From positions 620,001 to 684,000 of the forward strand of contig JAJNNX010000001.1 of assembly GCA_023159155.1 (NCBI GenBank): a DNA stretch of 64,000 bases, in the 5' to 3' direction. The notes under the pieces were generated by a model. It did not search any database and had not been told where the DNA came from. It saw only the letters and a list, made by a program, of their open reading frames with translations. Shown here in pieces: positions 44,798 through 58,357 of the stretch. The stretch comes from Ustulina deusta (Eukaryota > Ascomycota > Sordariomycetes > Xylariales > Xylariaceae). Both the position numbers and the translations under genes were made by a program. The first letter of the stretch is position 1. The number at the start of each line of letters is the position of its first letter.

Positions 44798-46663
44798 GGT
44801 AAATACCTGGCTTTATTGGGATACAAAAACCAAAAAGAGAAAGGAAAAAAAATCATGTACGAGACACCCGAAAATACTGATGGAATAATAGGCTTTTCCG
44901 GAAATGTGTCATCCAAGTCGGATAAGTTCACATCTACCTGGTGGTAACATTCTATTGTACGTGCTGTTGTGATGAGACGAGGAAACATGGTGACTGTCAC
45001 CACTGACTCCAGTGAGACAACAGGCCTGCACTTACTTAAAAACTAAAGATGACGGACCGTCCTTCCCACTTCACTGGCGAAGGGCTCGAGCGAAGGAAGG
45101 ACATGTGCTTAAATCGCAATGAGCAGAACTTTGTGTGCGAGAAGTTAGGGCGGGCGAATGAAAGCAAGGGAGTGGGAAAGTGAAGGTTTACAGGTCGATC
45201 CTGTTGGCTCCAATGCGCAATGTGAAATAAATGACAATTACCTACTAGTGAATTACCTCAAGCGGCCGAAACTCTCTATCCGTCCGATGACCAAGACGTC
45301 CTGAAGTAGGTGTGATCGCATCTGAGGGCCACCTATTGCTGCGCTCGCAAACGGGATCGGGTCCCGATGATAATGGTGACGACGGTGAAATATGTGAAGG
45401 TAGGAGAGCTAGCTGACCAGGGCGGGCCTGACGAATTCGCCTGATACCAATTGGCTGACTGACTCTTTGTGCCCAATGGCTTTTCCTCTTATGAGCCTAA
45501 CTGAATCAGAAGAAATAAGCGGAGCGAATAAGCGGCTATCAGCTGGGCGAAGACGGATATTGCACGTTGACAGTTGCGCCGTGCGATGCAAAGGCCAATT
45601 CGTGACAGGAGCCGGACCGACGATTCGGAGCCAAAAAGCAAGTATCTCGGGCTTGGGCGTTGGTACTCATTCTTGTCGTGGCGTGCTGCATGGCTAGGCT
45701 AGCATTCGCTGGGCGATGCCATAGGTGCATGGCGTCCTAACCTTGTCGGCTGCCTCCACTAATGGGTTTCACAGGCGCCTCAACGTGCCGCTATCTCGGG
45801 TACACCATTGGACCTCGTCCCAGCGGCCAATCGTTTTCTCGCCATCCGCCACCGTGTGGAAATCTAGGCACCGTGATCGAGCCACAACGGCTTATGCCTT
45901 GGGCACTGCGTTGGATATGTTGCAACCTTGTGGTCGTATTTAGACGCAGACCGAGCCTTTGCCCGTGTTGTCAATACTGATGCTGTCTGGCCGGTACACT
46001 TACTGCGGGGGCATAATACGACGACCATGGAACATGTAGACGCACTTGTGTCTAAATATAAACACCTAGGAGCATGTCGATGACATTGCCTACGCCCATG
46101 TACGCACGCGACTGTGGTCCTAAATGCAATAAGATACGGCCGTTGTGATATACCTGCTGCCGTGAGATGTATTACCTACTACCACGAACTTCGGATCCGG
46201 GACGAGCCGGCCGACTACAGGTTTAGCCAAGCGGCAAGGTACGGTACTGTATTGGGTGTGAAGGGGAGGGTAAGTAAGTGTAATGGTCCGCATCGAATGA
46301 TGTGTGTGCCAAAATGGCACAAGGACTCATACAATAATTAATACAGCTTTTATACAGGGCGAGATGAGCGCAACGGGAGCTTGAGCTAAGAATCAGCGCC
46401 TCAATGGTATACACTGTAATATACATTTGGTGCCAGCAACTTGTGCCGAAGCCGTGTTGCCAATGTGGTGGGTATCTGATGTTGGCGTGAGAAACTCCGG
46501 AGGTCGGAAGGTCAAATCATAAAGCATCCAGCGTAGCTCCATGACAGGAGCGCTGATTGAGGAGATATCCGGTGTTCTCGGGAGGGCCATAACCTCAGTA
46601 CGCTCTGCCTCGCCATACCTCTCCATGGAAATCTTGGTGAGGGGGCTTTAGGAGCTGCATTTA
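44798..46663. other. Intergenic, no gene seen
   Basis: About 1.9 kb of normal composition with only short shadow frames on both strands and no splice-consistent gene. It must contain the promoter of the hydrolase-phosphatase gene (near 44800-45100) and the 3' end of the NDUFAF3 gene. Confidence 0.5.
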
Positions 46664-47442
46664 TCACCAATTTGCTCCGATACCCTCTTTCCAGCCGATC
46701 GGTATAAATGCGGCGGCAACGTCGTTTACGCCCCTCTCCGTCGCTAGAAGATTGAACTGTGCCGCCGCATTCCGGGTATCAAGGATTTCCACTCTCATGC
46801 CCAGGCTACTGATGTACCGGCGTAGCTCGGGGGTGATCGGTCGAATTTCAGGGCCCAGCCCTAGTATTAGCAGATCTGTAGTGGCGTCGCATATTAGTAT
46901 CTTATTTTCCATTTTACTCGGTCTCTTATTTGATAGTGAGACTGGTATAATGACACGATGTGAGAACACTTACCTGGGCGTGGCCATATCAAGGACAGGA
47001 GTCCAAGACTCTCGTTCGATATCTCCCACTGGCCCTTCGCATTCAGTAATCGGTGCTCGCCGCGCGGCAACCACGGCTGCCACGCAAATGCTTCGCCGCC
47101 AACGAGGATGACGCCCGAGCCATCGGCGATCCTGGCCCCGCTGTTCAACTGGAATCCGTCCGACATGCAGATGTCGACTATTGTTGAGGGCACCGGTGCG
47201 TTGCCCAGCATGTCCATGGCGGCGAAGTCGGTCGGCGGTGGCCCATCGCCAATGCTACGACGGGATGTAGCATGGAAGGACGCGATTGGATATGAAAAGG
47301 GCATCGTGCTCGCTATGCTTGGATAGGCTATAGAGTATGTGGTGGCCGTAGATAGTGGGCGACAGCTGGAGTGAGCTTGTCTTCGCACGGTCGCAGTAGC
47401 TGTGGCGCCAATGGGTCGGAAAATGCGCATCAACGATGCCAT
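46664..47442 (-). CDS. NDUFAF3-like mitochondrial complex I assembly factor, 226 aa
   Basis: Two exons, 46974-47442 and 46664-46875, with a 98-bp intron (46876-46973; donor GTAAGT, acceptor ACTACAG). The N-terminal 60 residues are rich in Arg, Ser, Ala and Thr and nearly free of acids, as in a mitochondrial presequence (MASLMRIFRPIGATATATVRR). The rest is the Mth938/DUF498 fold: VPSTIVDICMSDGFQLNSG, IADGSGVILVGGEAFAWQPW, LLSLIWPRPDLLILGLGPEIRP (the join), and the hallmark DTRNAAAQFNLLATERG followed by VAAAFIPIGW. NDUFAF3 acts with NDUFAF4 in early assembly of the complex I peripheral arm. Start and size fit the family. Assignment rests on the C-terminal motif. Confidence 0.88.
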
Positions 47443-48155
47443 AGCGACAACTATGCCGGGTTATTGTTCAGTCGTAAATGGTCATGGTGCTTGTGTGTAT
47501 GCAGTGTACGAATTTAAGCCTGGAAGTGCACACAGCTCAGTTGATGCGCAAGGAGTGGAAATTGTGGACTAGACGTCATCAATTAAAGGCTTGAAAACTT
47601 ATACAAACCCACTTGCCAAGCAGATAAGATTTCGACGACACGAGATAGGCTGCCATTAACAACCATTTTCTAAGATAACACGTACGCGCAGCGACAGAAT
47701 AGCATCTACCTATCAAGAGGCCATGTGATGAAGCGAATCTCTTCTTTGGAGCTAGGTTCGGAGACTACGGATCAGGGAACATATGGGTGTTGCTCAACCT
47801 AGCAGAATGTGGTGATATCCATTTGCGTTTGGTACGATTTGTTCCCGTCAAATAGCGTGAATTGTTAAAAAGGGATTATCCCACGCTGATATGGGCAGAA
47901 AGCGTTATGTTTGCCAGCGCAGATCACGGTACAATCACTCCATGCAGAGTGGTCATCATCACACAAAATGTGACCAGCACTCATGCGCCGCAAAGTCGCC
48001 TAAAATGTCGTTCATACCATTCCGATCATCTAGACGATGAGAAGCCCTCAAAGCAGAACAGCCTTTTCATAGCCGTTTGTATAATGCAGCCATGTCCCTC
48101 GTGAACACCAAACCAATGACGACCTAACCGTTCCATCCTAGAATCGACCACCGGT
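47443..48155. other. Intergenic: NDUFAF3 promoter and RPL34 3' end
   Basis: About 0.7 kb; no gene or RNA recognised. Confidence 0.5.
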
Positions 48156-48907
48156 TTATTTCTTCTTGGCACCCTGCTCCTGCTCCTTCAGCACCTTCTT
48201 AACGATTTTCGCCTCTTCAATGAGGAATGCTCGGACGACGCGGTCCCTAACAAATACGTGTTAGTAATGCGACACGAAGCGTGGTCCGACGTGGACTTGA
48301 TATGTCGCAAATCGTTGTGGACCATTGTTATAAGGGATATGATGGGGTGGTTTCGTACTTTACGCAGTTACCACATCGTGAACCCCCATAGGCGCGCTGG
48401 ACAGTCTTCTTGGGCTTGGAGAGCTGGGCGTACTCGCGAGGTCGCAGGGCGGGGACCTGTTGCCTGTTAGTGAATTTGGACAATCCAACCTCCTGGCAAA
48501 CTGATGAATCCGTTGCCCAATTCGTCGCCTAGTGTTTCCCCCCTTTTCAAATTCCCCTCTTCGGCTAACTTTGCGATCCAACTTTGAGGAAAGAATGCAA
48601 CTTACACCAGGCAGCTTGACGCCACAGTCGCCACACTTGGGAGCTGTGCCGAGTCTAGAAAAATATACTTAGCATTCAAGGTAAATTGGCTATGGTAGAG
48701 TGATGTATTGTAATCGGAGTAGGGAGGCAAACGCACTTCTTGATGTGGAGGGTTCGGAGTTCACCTCCAGGTGTACGAACGATCCGAGTCTTGTTGCTCT
48801 GTTCAGCCAGTCTTAGTCTTGGTTTTCCTCGCGACCCGAGTTCGCTAAATGCTTACAGTAGTGTTGTAAGGGTTGCGCCTTCGGTACGTGACTCTGTTGT
48901 CGCCCAT
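48156..48907 (-). CDS. RPL34: 60S ribosomal protein L34 (eL34), 116 aa
   Basis: Five short exons: 48857-48907, 48737-48798, 48606-48654, 48359-48456 and 48156-48246, all joins in frame, total 116 aa (yeast 121). The sequence follows the family closely: VTYRRRNPYNT, then KTRIVRTPGGELRTLHIKK, APKCGDCGVKLPG, VPALRPREYAQLSKPKKTVQRAYGG and SRCGNCVKDRVVRAFLIEE, ending in a basic KEQEQGAKKK. The four cysteines of CGDC and CGNC form the zinc site. The first exon is only 17 codons, typical of fungal ribosomal protein genes. It is divergently arranged with PRP8 across 585 bp, so the two probably share a promoter region. Confidence 0.95.
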
Positions 48908-49492
48908 TGTGACGGTTGTGGTTGTCGTCTCGTGGTGGTGGTCGGGATGGTTGGCTACTTGCGGGACGAACTTTTTACGAGTTGGAAGGAATTTTGGTGT
49001 TGACTGACTGAGAATAGGCAAGAGTGTGGGGTGGATCTTGCAGACCCGCTTTGTGCCGAAGGATATTGTGGCCAATGAGAAAAGGCTTGGTGAATTTGGG
49101 AGGCGAGAGCCACGGGAAACGGCTGAGCCACATTTATCCACGTGACTTTCAGCCTCTGCTTGTGGCGGATAAACTAGCTGCGATGGCTAGTCCCAATTGC
49201 GCATAGCTCTATTACGGAAAAATTCCCACTGTATGATCGCGAGAGGCGACATGGAAACTGCATCACTTACAACGCTCTCAGATCGAAACACGTCGTGCCG
49301 CACCCACCAGGAGAGGCGGTTGCGCATATAATAACGCGTCATTTGGTATTTCCATCCAGTGTACGCCACCTCGTCCAACTGTCATCGCATCGACTGCGAC
49401 AGCTATTCACGCCATCCCCGCGACACATCGCGGCGCGAAAGCGACCACCACATCACCCTGTCGCCTAGCTATCCATCTCGATCGAGTCTACG
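48908..49492. promoter_or_regulatory. Divergent promoter region between RPL34 and PRP8
   Basis: 585 bp separate the two start codons. It contains CT-rich tracts in the RPL34 direction (minus strand, about 48908-48990) and a pyrimidine- and CATC-rich leader just before the PRP8 ATG (49360-49490). No specific factor site is claimed. Confidence 0.5.
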
Positions 49493-52400
49493 ATGTCGTC
49501 CTTTCCACCCCCTCCTCCCCCTCCTGGTTGGGGACCTCCTCCTCCTCCTCCTCCGCCTCCTCCGGGACCTCCTTCCGACTTCCTCCCTCCTCCCCCAGGG
49601 ATTCCCGCTCCTCCACCTCCTGGTTACCGTCCGACCACCGACCCTCATCTCGCCAAGTTTGAGCAGAAGAAGAAGGAATGGCTGCGCACGCAACGGAACC
49701 GTTTTGGCGAGAAGCGCAAGGGGGGCTTCGTTGAAACCCAGAAGGCAGACATGCCCCCCGAGCACTTGCGCAAGATTGTCCGGGATATTGGCGATGTTTC
49801 GCAGAAGAAGTACACAAGTGACAAGCGGAGCTATCTTGGTGCCCTGAAGTTCATGCCTCACGCCGTCATGAAATTGTTGGAAAACATGCCGATGCCCTGG
49901 GAGTCTACGAGGGAGGTGAAAGTGCTTTACCACGTAAATGGCTGTCTCACCCTGGTCAACGAGATACCTCGTGTCATTCCGCCAGTGTTTCACGCCCAGT
50001 GGGCTACGATGTGGTTGACCATGCGAAAAGAGAAGAGCGATCGACGATTGTTCAAAAGAATGAGGTTTCCACCTTTTGATGACGAGGAACCGCCGTTGTC
50101 TTGGTCAGAGAATCTCGAAGACGTGGAGCCTCTCCAGCCAATCCAAATGGAGCTTGACGAAGACGAAGATACCGCTGTATATGAGTGGTTCTATGATCAC
50201 CGGCCGTTATCAGATACCGATCATGTTAACGGCCCTAGCTATAAAACGTGGAATCTTTCACTGCAACAGATGGCTACACTACATCGACTTAGTCGTCCTT
50301 TGCTGAGCGACAAGATCGACCGGAACTACTTCTATCTCTTCGACCTCAAGAGCTTGCTTACTGCTAAAGCCCTGAATGTCGCATTACCTGGAGGGCCTCG
50401 ATTTGAGCCACTCTACAAGGACATTGATCCGAATGATGAAGACTTCGGAGAGTTCAATGCTATTGATAGAATCATCTTCCGCTTACCAATCAAGACTGAG
50501 TGCCGAGTTGCCTACCCTTACCTTTATAATTCCCTTCCACGGAGCGTCCATTCACACTGGTACTCGCATCCACCTAACGTCTACCTGAAGTCCGAAGACC
50601 CTAGCATGCCAGCGTATTACTTTGATTCTCAGATTAATCCTATTTCTTCCCGATCTGTTGCGCCTAAGAACATCACCGTGAGCCACGAAGATGAGATATT
50701 TGGCGAAGGGAACATCGAGGAACCCGAGGATGAAGCTTTCACACTACCTGCAGCTGTTGAGCCATTCTTAGCCGATGAGGAGTTGTACACCGAGGACACA
50801 GCTGCAGCAATTGGGCTCTGGTGGTCGCCCTTCCCCTTTGATCGCCGATCTGGCCGTATGGTACGGGCTCAGGATATTCCTCTTGTCAAACACTGGTACC
50901 TGGAGCATTGTCCTCCGAAACAGCCAGTGAAAGTCCGTGTCTCTTATCAAAAATTACTAAAAACATTCGTGCTCAATGAATTACACAAGCAGAAGCCTAA
51001 GGCACTAAACAGACAGGATCTATTCAGGAGCTTGAAGCAGACTAAGTTTTTCCAGCAGACCACCATTGATTGGGTCGAGGCCGGCTTGCAAGTCTGTCGA
51101 CAGGGCTTCAACATGCTGAACCTCCTCATTCACCGAAAGAATCTTACCTATCTCCACCTCGACTACAACTTTAACCTAAAGCCGGTGAAGACCTTGACTA
51201 CTAAAGAACGAAAGAAGTCACGGTTCGGCAATGCGTTCCATCTCATGCGCGAAATCCTTCGTCTGACCAAGCTCATTGTTGATGCACAGGTCCAATATCG
51301 ACTTGGCAATATTGATGCCTTCCAACTCGCTGATGGCATTTTGTACGCGTTTAATCACGTCGGCCAACTCACCGGAATGTATCGGTATAAGTATAAGCTT
51401 ATGCACCAGATCCGTACTTGTAAGGATCTAAAGCATTTGATCTACTATCGATTCAACAGTGGGCCTGTTGGCAAAGGACCAGGTTGTGGTTTCTGGGCAC
51501 CGGCTTGGAGAGTCTGGCTCTTCTTCATGAGAGGTATCATCCCTCTTCTGGAAAGATGGCTTGGCAATTTACTCTCCCGCCAGTTCGAAGGCCGCCATAG
51601 CAAAGGTGTCGCCAAGACGGTTACCAAGCAACGAGTTGAATCGCATTTCGACCTCGAACTTCGTGCTTCCGTTATGGCCGATCTTATGGATATGATGCCC
51701 GAAGGTATCAAACAGAACAAGGTCAATACTGTTCTCCAGCATCTTTCGGAAGCGTGGCGATGCTGGAAAAGTAATATTCCTTGGAAAGTTCCCGGTCTCC
51801 CTGCCCCTATCGAAAACATTATTCTTCGGTATGTCAAGTCCAAGGCAGACTGGTGGATCTCGGTGGCGCATTATAACCGCGAACGCATCAGGAGAGGTGC
51901 TACGGTCGACAAAACTGTCGCCAAGAAAAATGTTGGGCGATTGACACGGCTCTGGCTCAAGGCTGAACAAGAGCGGCAACATAATTACATGAAGGACGGC
52001 CCTTATGTCTCTTCAGAAGAAGCTGTTGCTATCTATACCACAACTGTCCATTGGCTTGAATCTCGAAAATTCACACCCATTCCCTTCCCGAGCGTGTCTT
52101 ACAAACACGACACGAAGATATTGATACTTGCTCTTGAAAGACTTCGCGAGGCGTATTCTGTGAAGGGTCGCCTCAACCAGAGCCAGCGAGAGGAACTTGC
52201 ACTTATCGAGCAAGCATACGATAGTCCAGGTACAACCTTGGAAAGGATCAAACGATTCCTTTTAACTCAGCGTGCTTTCAAAGAAGTCCAGATAGATATG
52301 AACGACAACTACAGCTCGATTAATCCGGTGTACGACATTGAGCCGATCGAAAAGATTAGCGATGCATATCTCGATCAGTACCTCTGGTATCAGGCAGACC

Positions 52401-55400
52401 AACGACATCTCTTCCCTGCGTGGATCAAGCCTTCTGATTCCGAAGTTCCTCCGCTCCTAGTCTACAAATGGGCACAAGGCATCAACAATCTAGACAAAGT
52501 CTGGGAGACAGCTGATGGAGAGTGCAATGTCATGATCGAGACGGAGCTCTCCAAGGTCTACGAGAAGATCGATTTGACACTCTTGAATCGTCTCCTAAGA
52601 CTCATTATGGATCACAATTTAGCCGATTATATCAGCTCAAAGAATAACGTCCAGCTGACATATAAAGACATGAACCATGTCAACAGCTATGGCATGATTC
52701 GTGGCCTACAGTTTTCGGGTTTTGTGTTCCAGTACTATGGTCTTGTCCTTGATCTCTTGCTCCTAGGATTGAATCGTGCTAGCGAAATTGCTGGACCTCC
52801 AGCGACCCCAAATGACTTTCTTCAGTTCCGTGATCGCGAAACAGAGACAAAGCATCCTATCCGCCTGTACACGCGGTATATCGACAAGATCTGGGTATTC
52901 TTGAGATTTAGCGCTGAAGAGTCTCGCGATCTTATTCAGCGTTTCCTCACAGAACAACCTGACCCGAATTTTGAGAACGTAATTGGGTACAAGAGCAAGA
53001 AGTGTTGGCCAAGGGATTCCCGCATGCGCCTCATGCGCCATGACGTCAACCTTGGTCGTGCTGTCTTCTGGGATCTTAAAAACCGTCTCCCACGGTCTGT
53101 TACGACCATCGAGTGGGACGACACATTCGCCAGCGTCTACAGTCGTGACAATCCGAACCTTCTTTACTCCATGTGTGGATTCGAAGTCCGTATTCTGCCC
53201 AAGATCAGGAATCAGAATGACGAATTTCCTATCAAGGATAGTGTTTGGTCTCTCGTGGACAACACAACCAAAGAAAGGACTGCGCATGCGTTCTTACAGG
53301 TGACTGAAGAAGACATACAGAAGTTCAACAACCGTATTCGTCAGATTCTTATGTCTTCAGGATCTACCACATTCACCAAGATTGCTAACAAGTGGAACAC
53401 AGCACTCATTGCCCTGTTCACCTATTACCGTGAGGCTGCTGTATCGACTGTTAACCTCCTCGATACCATTGTGAAGTGCGAGACCAAGATCCAAACTCGT
53501 GTTAAAATTGGGTTGAATTCGAAGATGCCGTCGCGCTTTCCCCCAGCTGTGTTTTATACACCAAAGGAGCTGGGAGGTCTCGGCATGATCTCAGGTTCTC
53601 ATATCCTAATTCCTGCTAGTGACAAGCGATGGTCGAAGCAGACAGACCTCGGAGTTACTCATTACCGGGCTGGTATGACACACGACGAAGAGACCCTAAT
53701 ACCAAACATCTTCCGGTACATTATACCTTGGGAGGCTGAATTCATTGATTCTCAGAGAGTGTGGACCGAATATTCACAAAAGCGACTAGAAGCGAACCAA
53801 CAAAATCGGCGCCTCACTCTGGAAGATCTGGAAGACAGCTGGGACCGAGGTTTACCTCGCATCAATACCCTATTCCAGAAAGATCGAAGCACTCTCAGTT
53901 TCGATAAGGGCTTCCGTGCCAGAAGTGAATTCAAGATCTATCAATTAATGAAGAGCAACCCTTTCTGGTGGACAAGTCAGCGTCACGACGGAAAACTCTG
54001 GAATCTTAATGCCTACCGCACTGATGTGATTCAGGCTCTTGGTGGTGTCGAGACAATTCTAGAGCATACGTTGTTCAAAGCGACAGGTTTCCCCTCTTGG
54101 GAAGGTCTCTTTTGGGAACGTGCTTCAGGTTTTGAAGAATCAATGAAATTCAAGAAGCTGACGAATGCCCAAAGATCGGGTTTGAACCAAATTCCCAATC
54201 GTCGGTTTACCTTGTGGTGGTCGCCGACTATCAACCGTGCCAACGTTTACGTCGGTTTCCAAGTCCAGCTCGATCTTACCGGTATCTTTCTCCACGGCAA
54301 GATTCCTACACTGAAGATTTCGCTGATCCAAATTTTCCGCGCGCATTTATGGCAAAAGATTCACGAATCTGTAGTAATGGATTTCTGCCAAGTTTTCGAT
54401 CAAGAGCTGGAAGCACTCGGTATTGAGACGGTGCAGAAAGAGACCATCCATCCTCGAAAGTCATACAAAATGAATAGTTCTTGTGCCGACATTCTACTAT
54501 TTGCCAACAGCAAATGGAACGTCACTCGACCGTCGCTCCTTTATGATACGAAAGATGTCATTGAGCCGACGGCAACCAACAAGTTCTGGCTGGATATTCA
54601 GCTTCGGTATGGTGATTATGACTCTCACGACATTGAACGGTATACTCGTGCAAAATACCTTGATTACACCAATGATAACATGAGTATCTACCCTTCGGCT
54701 ACGGGTCTCATGATTGGTATCGACTTAGCGTACAACTTGTACTCTGCATACGGTCAATACTTCCCTGGCTTGAAGATCCTTGTGCAGCAGGCTATGGCGA
54801 AGATCATGAAAGCAAACCCTGCCCTCTACGTTCTACGTGAGCGTATCAGAAAAGGTCTCCAGCTCTATGCTTCAGAGAGCAACCAAGAGTTCCTGAACTC
54901 CCAGAACTATTCTGAGCTCTTTAGCAACCAGACGAAGCTATTCATCGACGATACTAATGTGTACCGAGTGACCATTCATAAGACCTTTGAGGGTAACTTG
55001 ACCACAAAGCCTATCAACGGTGCCATTTTCATCTTCAATCCCCGTACTGGCCAACTATTCCTCAAGATCATCCACACTAGCGTCTGGGCCGGCCAGAAAC
55101 GTCTCGGGCAATTAGCGAAGTGGAAGACAGCCGAAGAAGTTGCAGCTCTGATCCGATCTCTGCCCATCGAAGAACAACCAAAGGAGCTCATCGTCACCAG
55201 GAAAGGTCTTTTGGACCCTCTGGAAGTTCATCTGTTGGATTTCCCTAATATTTCCATTCGGGCGTCAGAGCTTCAGCTACCTTTCCAAGCTGCAATGAAA
55301 GTTGAAAAGCTTGGTGACATGATTCTCCGTGCTACCGAACCCCAGATGGTTTTATTCAACTTGTACGACGAATGGTTGAAGGGCGTTTCTTCCTACACAG

Positions 55401-56617
55401 CTTTCTCGCGTCTCGTCTTGATTCTTCGTGCTCTTCATGTCAATCCGGACAAGACAAAACTTATTCTGCGACCCGACAAAACTGTCATTACACAAATGCA
55501 CCATATCTGGCCAAGCTTGGAAAATGAGGACTGGATCAAGGTTGAAACCCAGCTGCGAGACTTGATCCTACACGACTACGGCAAGAAGAATAATGTCAAC
55601 GTCTCTAGTCTGACTAGCAGCGAGGTGCGAGATATCATTTTGGGTATGGAAATCTCTGCGCCTTCAATGCAACGACAACAAGCAGCAGAAATAGAGAAAC
55701 AACAGCAGGAGCAACAACAACTTACAGCTGTGACAACCAAGACTCAGAATGTCCACGGTGAAGAGATCATCGTGACGACCACATCGCAGTTCGAACAACA
55801 AACTTTCGCTTCCAAGACAGAGTGGAGAACTCGGGCAATCGCCACATCCAACCTACGAACTCGATCGAACAATATCTACGTCTCGTCTGTAGATAACGAT
55901 TTGGATGATATTACATATGTTATGCCAAACAACATCTTGAAGAAATTCATTAGCATTGCCGATCTTCGTGTTCAAGTGGCAGGGTATTTATATGGCGTCT
56001 CTGCCCCAGACAACGATCAGGTCAAGGAGATCCGCTGTATCGCCATGGTGCCTCAAATAGGAGGTCTGCGCAGCGTCCAGCTTCCTCAACAATTGCCACA
56101 GCACGAATATCTGGGGGATCTGGAGCCACTGGGTGTTATCCACACAATGGCTGGCAACGAACTCCCGTATATGTCGGCAGCGGATGTGACAGAGCACTCT
56201 CGTCTGCTTGATGCCCATCCGAAGTGGTCCAAGGAGAACAGTATCACTGTTGATGTCGCCTTCACGCCCGGCTCAGTGTCTCTTTCTGCTTGGGCATTGA
56301 CCCCCAACGGCTATAAGTGGGGTGCCGAGAACAAGGACATCGGTAGCGACCAACCACAAGGATTCACAACATCCATGGGTATCAAGCGCAAGCTACTATT
56401 GAGCCCACGCTACAAGGGTTATTTCTTGGTGCCTGAAAGTGGCAGGTGGAACTACAGCTTCATGGGTAGCAGTTTCGCCGGTCTGGAGAAGAAGCCAGTC
56501 CACGTCAAGCTGGATGCGCCGCTGTCCTTCTACAGCGATCAACATCGCCCTCTTCACTTCCAGAATTTCGCAGAGCTAGAGGATATCGGTGTCGACCGGA
56601 ATGACAATTTCGCATAA
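49493..56617 (+). CDS. PRP8: Pre-mRNA-splicing factor Prp8, 2374 aa
   Basis: The central U5 snRNP scaffold of the spliceosome; it holds the catalytic RNA core and regulates Brr2. One uninterrupted exon of 2374 codons, the normal family length. Layout: polyproline N-terminus (residues 5-43), PRO8NT (about 60-210, [19 protein letters not shown]), PROCN and the large central RT-like region (about 400-1300), thumb/X and endonuclease-like domain (to about 1800, including the [22 protein letters not shown] stretch read as NSSCADILL), RNase H-like domain (about 1815-2060, [17 protein letters not shown]), and the C-terminal Jab1/MPN domain (about 2145-2374, [16 protein letters not shown]). It ends in [13 protein letters not shown] and a short acidic tail. 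No intein interrupts it, although many fungal PRP8 genes carry one. The start ATG at 49493 precedes the polyproline tract and sits in a good context (ACGATGTCG). Confidence 0.98.
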   Translation: MSSFPPPPPPPGWGPPPPPPPPPPGPPSDFLPPPPGIPAPPPPGYRPTTDPHLAKFEQKKKEWLRTQRNRFGEKRKGGFVETQKADMPPEHLRKIVRDIGDVSQKKYTSDKRSYLGALKFMPHAVMKLLENMPMPWESTREVKVLYHVNGCLTLVNEIPRVIPPVFHAQWATMWLTMRKEKSDRRLFKRMRFPPFDDEEPPLSWSENLEDVEPLQPIQMELDEDEDTAVYEWFYDHRPLSDTDHVNGPSYKTWNLSLQQMATLHRLSRPLLSDKIDRNYFYLFDLKSLLTAKALNVALPGGPRFEPLYKDIDPNDEDFGEFNAIDRIIFRLPIKTECRVAYPYLYNSLPRSVHSHWYSHPPNVYLKSEDPSMPAYYFDSQINPISSRSVAPKNITVSHEDEIFGEGNIEEPEDEAFTLPAAVEPFLADEELYTEDTAAAIGLWWSPFPFDRRSGRMVRAQDIPLVKHWYLEHCPPKQPVKVRVSYQKLLKTFVLNELHKQKPKALNRQDLFRSLKQTKFFQQTTIDWVEAGLQVCRQGFNMLNLLIHRKNLTYLHLDYNFNLKPVKTLTTKERKKSRFGNAFHLMREILRLTKLIVDAQVQYRLGNIDAFQLADGILYAFNHVGQLTGMYRYKYKLMHQIRTCKDLKHLIYYRFNSGPVGKGPGCGFWAPAWRVWLFFMRGIIPLLERWLGNLLSRQFEGRHSKGVAKTVTKQRVESHFDLELRASVMADLMDMMPEGIKQNKVNTVLQHLSEAWRCWKSNIPWKVPGLPAPIENIILRYVKSKADWWISVAHYNRERIRRGATVDKTVAKKNVGRLTRLWLKAEQERQHNYMKDGPYVSSEEAVAIYTTTVHWLESRKFTPIPFPSVSYKHDTKILILALERLREAYSVKGRLNQSQREELALIEQAYDSPGTTLERIKRFLLTQRAFKEVQIDMNDNYSSINPVYDIEPIEKISDAYLDQYLWYQADQRHLFPAWIKPSDSEVPPLLVYKWAQGINNLDKVWETADGECNVMIETELSKVYEKIDLTLLNRLLRLIMDHNLADYISSKNNVQLTYKDMNHVNSYGMIRGLQFSGFVFQYYGLVLDLLLLGLNRASEIAGPPATPNDFLQFRDRETETKHPIRLYTRYIDKIWVFLRFSAEESRDLIQRFLTEQPDPNFENVIGYKSKKCWPRDSRMRLMRHDVNLGRAVFWDLKNRLPRSVTTIEWDDTFASVYSRDNPNLLYSMCGFEVRILPKIRNQNDEFPIKDSVWSLVDNTTKERTAHAFLQVTEEDIQKFNNRIRQILMSSGSTTFTKIANKWNTALIALFTYYREAAVSTVNLLDTIVKCETKIQTRVKIGLNSKMPSRFPPAVFYTPKELGGLGMISGSHILIPASDKRWSKQTDLGVTHYRAGMTHDEETLIPNIFRYIIPWEAEFIDSQRVWTEYSQKRLEANQQNRRLTLEDLEDSWDRGLPRINTLFQKDRSTLSFDKGFRARSEFKIYQLMKSNPFWWTSQRHDGKLWNLNAYRTDVIQALGGVETILEHTLFKATGFPSWEGLFWERASGFEESMKFKKLTNAQRSGLNQIPNRRFTLWWSPTINRANVYVGFQVQLDLTGIFLHGKIPTLKISLIQIFRAHLWQKIHESVVMDFCQVFDQELEALGIETVQKETIHPRKSYKMNSSCADILLFANSKWNVTRPSLLYDTKDVIEPTATNKFWLDIQLRYGDYDSHDIERYTRAKYLDYTNDNMSIYPSATGLMIGIDLAYNLYSAYGQYFPGLKILVQQAMAKIMKANPALYVLRERIRKGLQLYASESNQEFLNSQNYSELFSNQTKLFIDDTNVYRVTIHKTFEGNLTTKPINGAIFIFNPRTGQLFLKIIHTSVWAGQKRLGQLAKWKTAEEVAALIRSLPIEEQPKELIVTRKGLLDPLEVHLLDFPNISIRASELQLPFQAAMKVEKLGDMILRATEPQMVLFNLYDEWLKGVSSYTAFSRLVLILRALHVNPDKTKLILRPDKTVITQMHHIWPSLENEDWIKVETQLRDLILHDYGKKNNVNVSSLTSSEVRDIILGMEISAPSMQRQQAAEIEKQQQEQQQLTAVTTKTQNVHGEEIIVTTTSQFEQQTFASKTEWRTRAIATSNLRTRSNNIYVSSVDNDLDDITYVMPNNILKKFISIADLRVQVAGYLYGVSAPDNDQVKEIRCIAMVPQIGGLRSVQLPQQLPQHEYLGDLEPLGVIHTMAGNELPYMSAADVTEHSRLLDAHPKWSKENSITVDVAFTPGSVSLSAWALTPNGYKWGAENKDIGSDQPQGFTTSMGIKRKLLLSPRYKGYFLVPESGRWNYSFMGSSFAGLEKKPVHVKLDAPLSFYSDQHRPLHFQNFAELEDIGVDRNDNFA

Positions 56618-57691
56618 GCGGCTTAGAGATGATTCAGCGGCTCAAGGGGAGAGTTGGGGTAGAAATTCGCGAATGGTGAGGAAATTTTATGCATTGCTGC
56701 ATTCCGACGACAAAGGCTCGTGAAGAAATCGTATTTTTAGCAATAGTGAGGCGTTTGGGGGGTGATTTTGCGACACTCAGGCGAGGTGACGGACGACAAG
56801 CTTCTTTATGTCTTGAGTAAAATGAAGGATTTCGTGTACATTGTAAGATAGCTAAAGAGAAGGAAAGCGCTATGCAAGAATGCCATAATATCATTTAATT
56901 CAACGATTCAAGTTGGTGTGTGTTCAATGAGAGGACTGTCATGATACCGCTTACCATAGAACCAGGAAAGCATTGTGTGTATATATCATTGGGATTCTCA
57001 GACACCACAACACATACTTATAATAAATACGCGTATGTGATGACTTCTCATGGCAGGTGTCAAATTTCCAAGCTCTCGGCCTTGGCCGATTTAAAGCATG
57101 CAGAGTTGAGGTTTTACTACACGCGTCATGCACTGGCCATTGCACTCCATGATATATGTCTTGAAGAAGGGTCACAACGAGTGCAGCTCATTAAATATTA
57201 ATCATATGAGCCTACTCAACCACGTACGCTGGCAGAACAGAATGCTGTTTTCTGTCTAGGCCGTGCGAAACAAGAGAACAAAGATCGATGCTACCTACCG
57301 ACCGATCGGGTACCACGCAGAAAATCGACATGGCCATGATTCCGCAAAAACCGGATACCCTTAACCTAAAATCAATTTCTTTTTTTTGGTGTTCCCACCC
57401 ACCCCGTCCTGCAGGGACTTTGTTCCTGCTCACATGGTCGATCTCCAGGTATGTATGTATCCCTGACCAAGTCTTTTCTTTCCATCTCCTTCTTTGTTTC
57501 CATTTATTATTATTGAGTGACATGTCTCGGGGGGGTCTTTTTTTGTTTTTGTTTTTCTCTGGTGCTATAGGTTGATTTATTGAGGAGACACCGGCAGACA
57601 AGAGATGTTAAGGGAGACATTATTTCACGGTCGTCCAGAGGGCGCTCCCATGTATTAATTTGTTATGCCGGGCCATCTTTCGTCTGCTCGT
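56618..57691. other. Intergenic downstream of PRP8
   Basis: Contains the PRP8 3' UTR. No gene seen; a T-rich tract (TTTTTGTTTTTG) lies near 57538-57556. Confidence 0.5.
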
Positions 57692-58357
57692 CTATGTGGT
57701 GTTGTTTTGATGGTGGTGCAGACAGCTCGGATACTCGGGTTTCTGGACGGGCCAGGTGGCTGGGTGGCCGGGCATGCGAATATGCAACGTCAGCGGTGGC
57801 GCTACGGGCTTGGAAACGGCGGGGGCTGATGTCGACTGGCTTCGGCTCTCTTTTTCGTCTGTGTGCTTTTGTTGTTGTATGGTGGCGGTGGTGAGGGTGC
57901 GCTTCTGGACCTGAGAGAGCGGCGTGGGACCGGTCTGCATCGCGCTGGCTGGGACCGAGGCCGGCACGGGCTTGCCGGATGCAAGGTCTTCGTGGGCTCG
58001 CGCTGTCGATGGCGACGTACCCATCCTCCCTATCACAGCGGTCTGCGAAATAGGGCCGCCGGCGCTGGATACGACTTCGGCGGCGGCGGGACGCTTGGGC
58101 TGTAGGGAGGGGGGCGGTGGGTACAGAGATGGGTCTGGCTGCTCGAACGGCATCCATGAGATATGCCGGACGGCGGTTTTCTAGTTCGAAGCACGAGTGG
58201 TTAGATACGGCAGTCTGTTGGATATTTCCCATTTCTTGTTGGAGTCGAGAAATACACGTACCCGGACCTTCTGGTGCCATATTTGGGTGACTGCTGACGA
58301 TCTGTGCAGATGGTCGAGGCCTCTTAGATGAGCGCCGACGCGAAAAGAGACACGCAT
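57692..58357 (-). CDS. Possible proline-rich small protein, 194 aa (uncertain)
   Basis: A two-exon model fits: 58262-58357 (ATG 58357, MRVSFRVGAHLRG) and 57692-58180, joined over an 81-bp intron with donor GTACGT, a CTAAC branch motif and acceptor CTAG. The joined frame reads through KTAVRHISWMPFEQPDPSLYPPPP into a Pro/Ser/Ala/Gln-rich, low-complexity tail. A second overlapping minus frame (57663 to about 58658), Arg/Pro/His-rich, is open for over 300 codons but lacks an ATG near its start and looks like a GC-rich shadow. No family recognised; it may be noncoding. Confidence 0.3.

Noticed and set aside
45409..46341. Cluster of 60-75 codon frames on both strands
   Set aside because: None shows motif, codon bias or splice continuity; consistent with random open frames in noncoding DNA.
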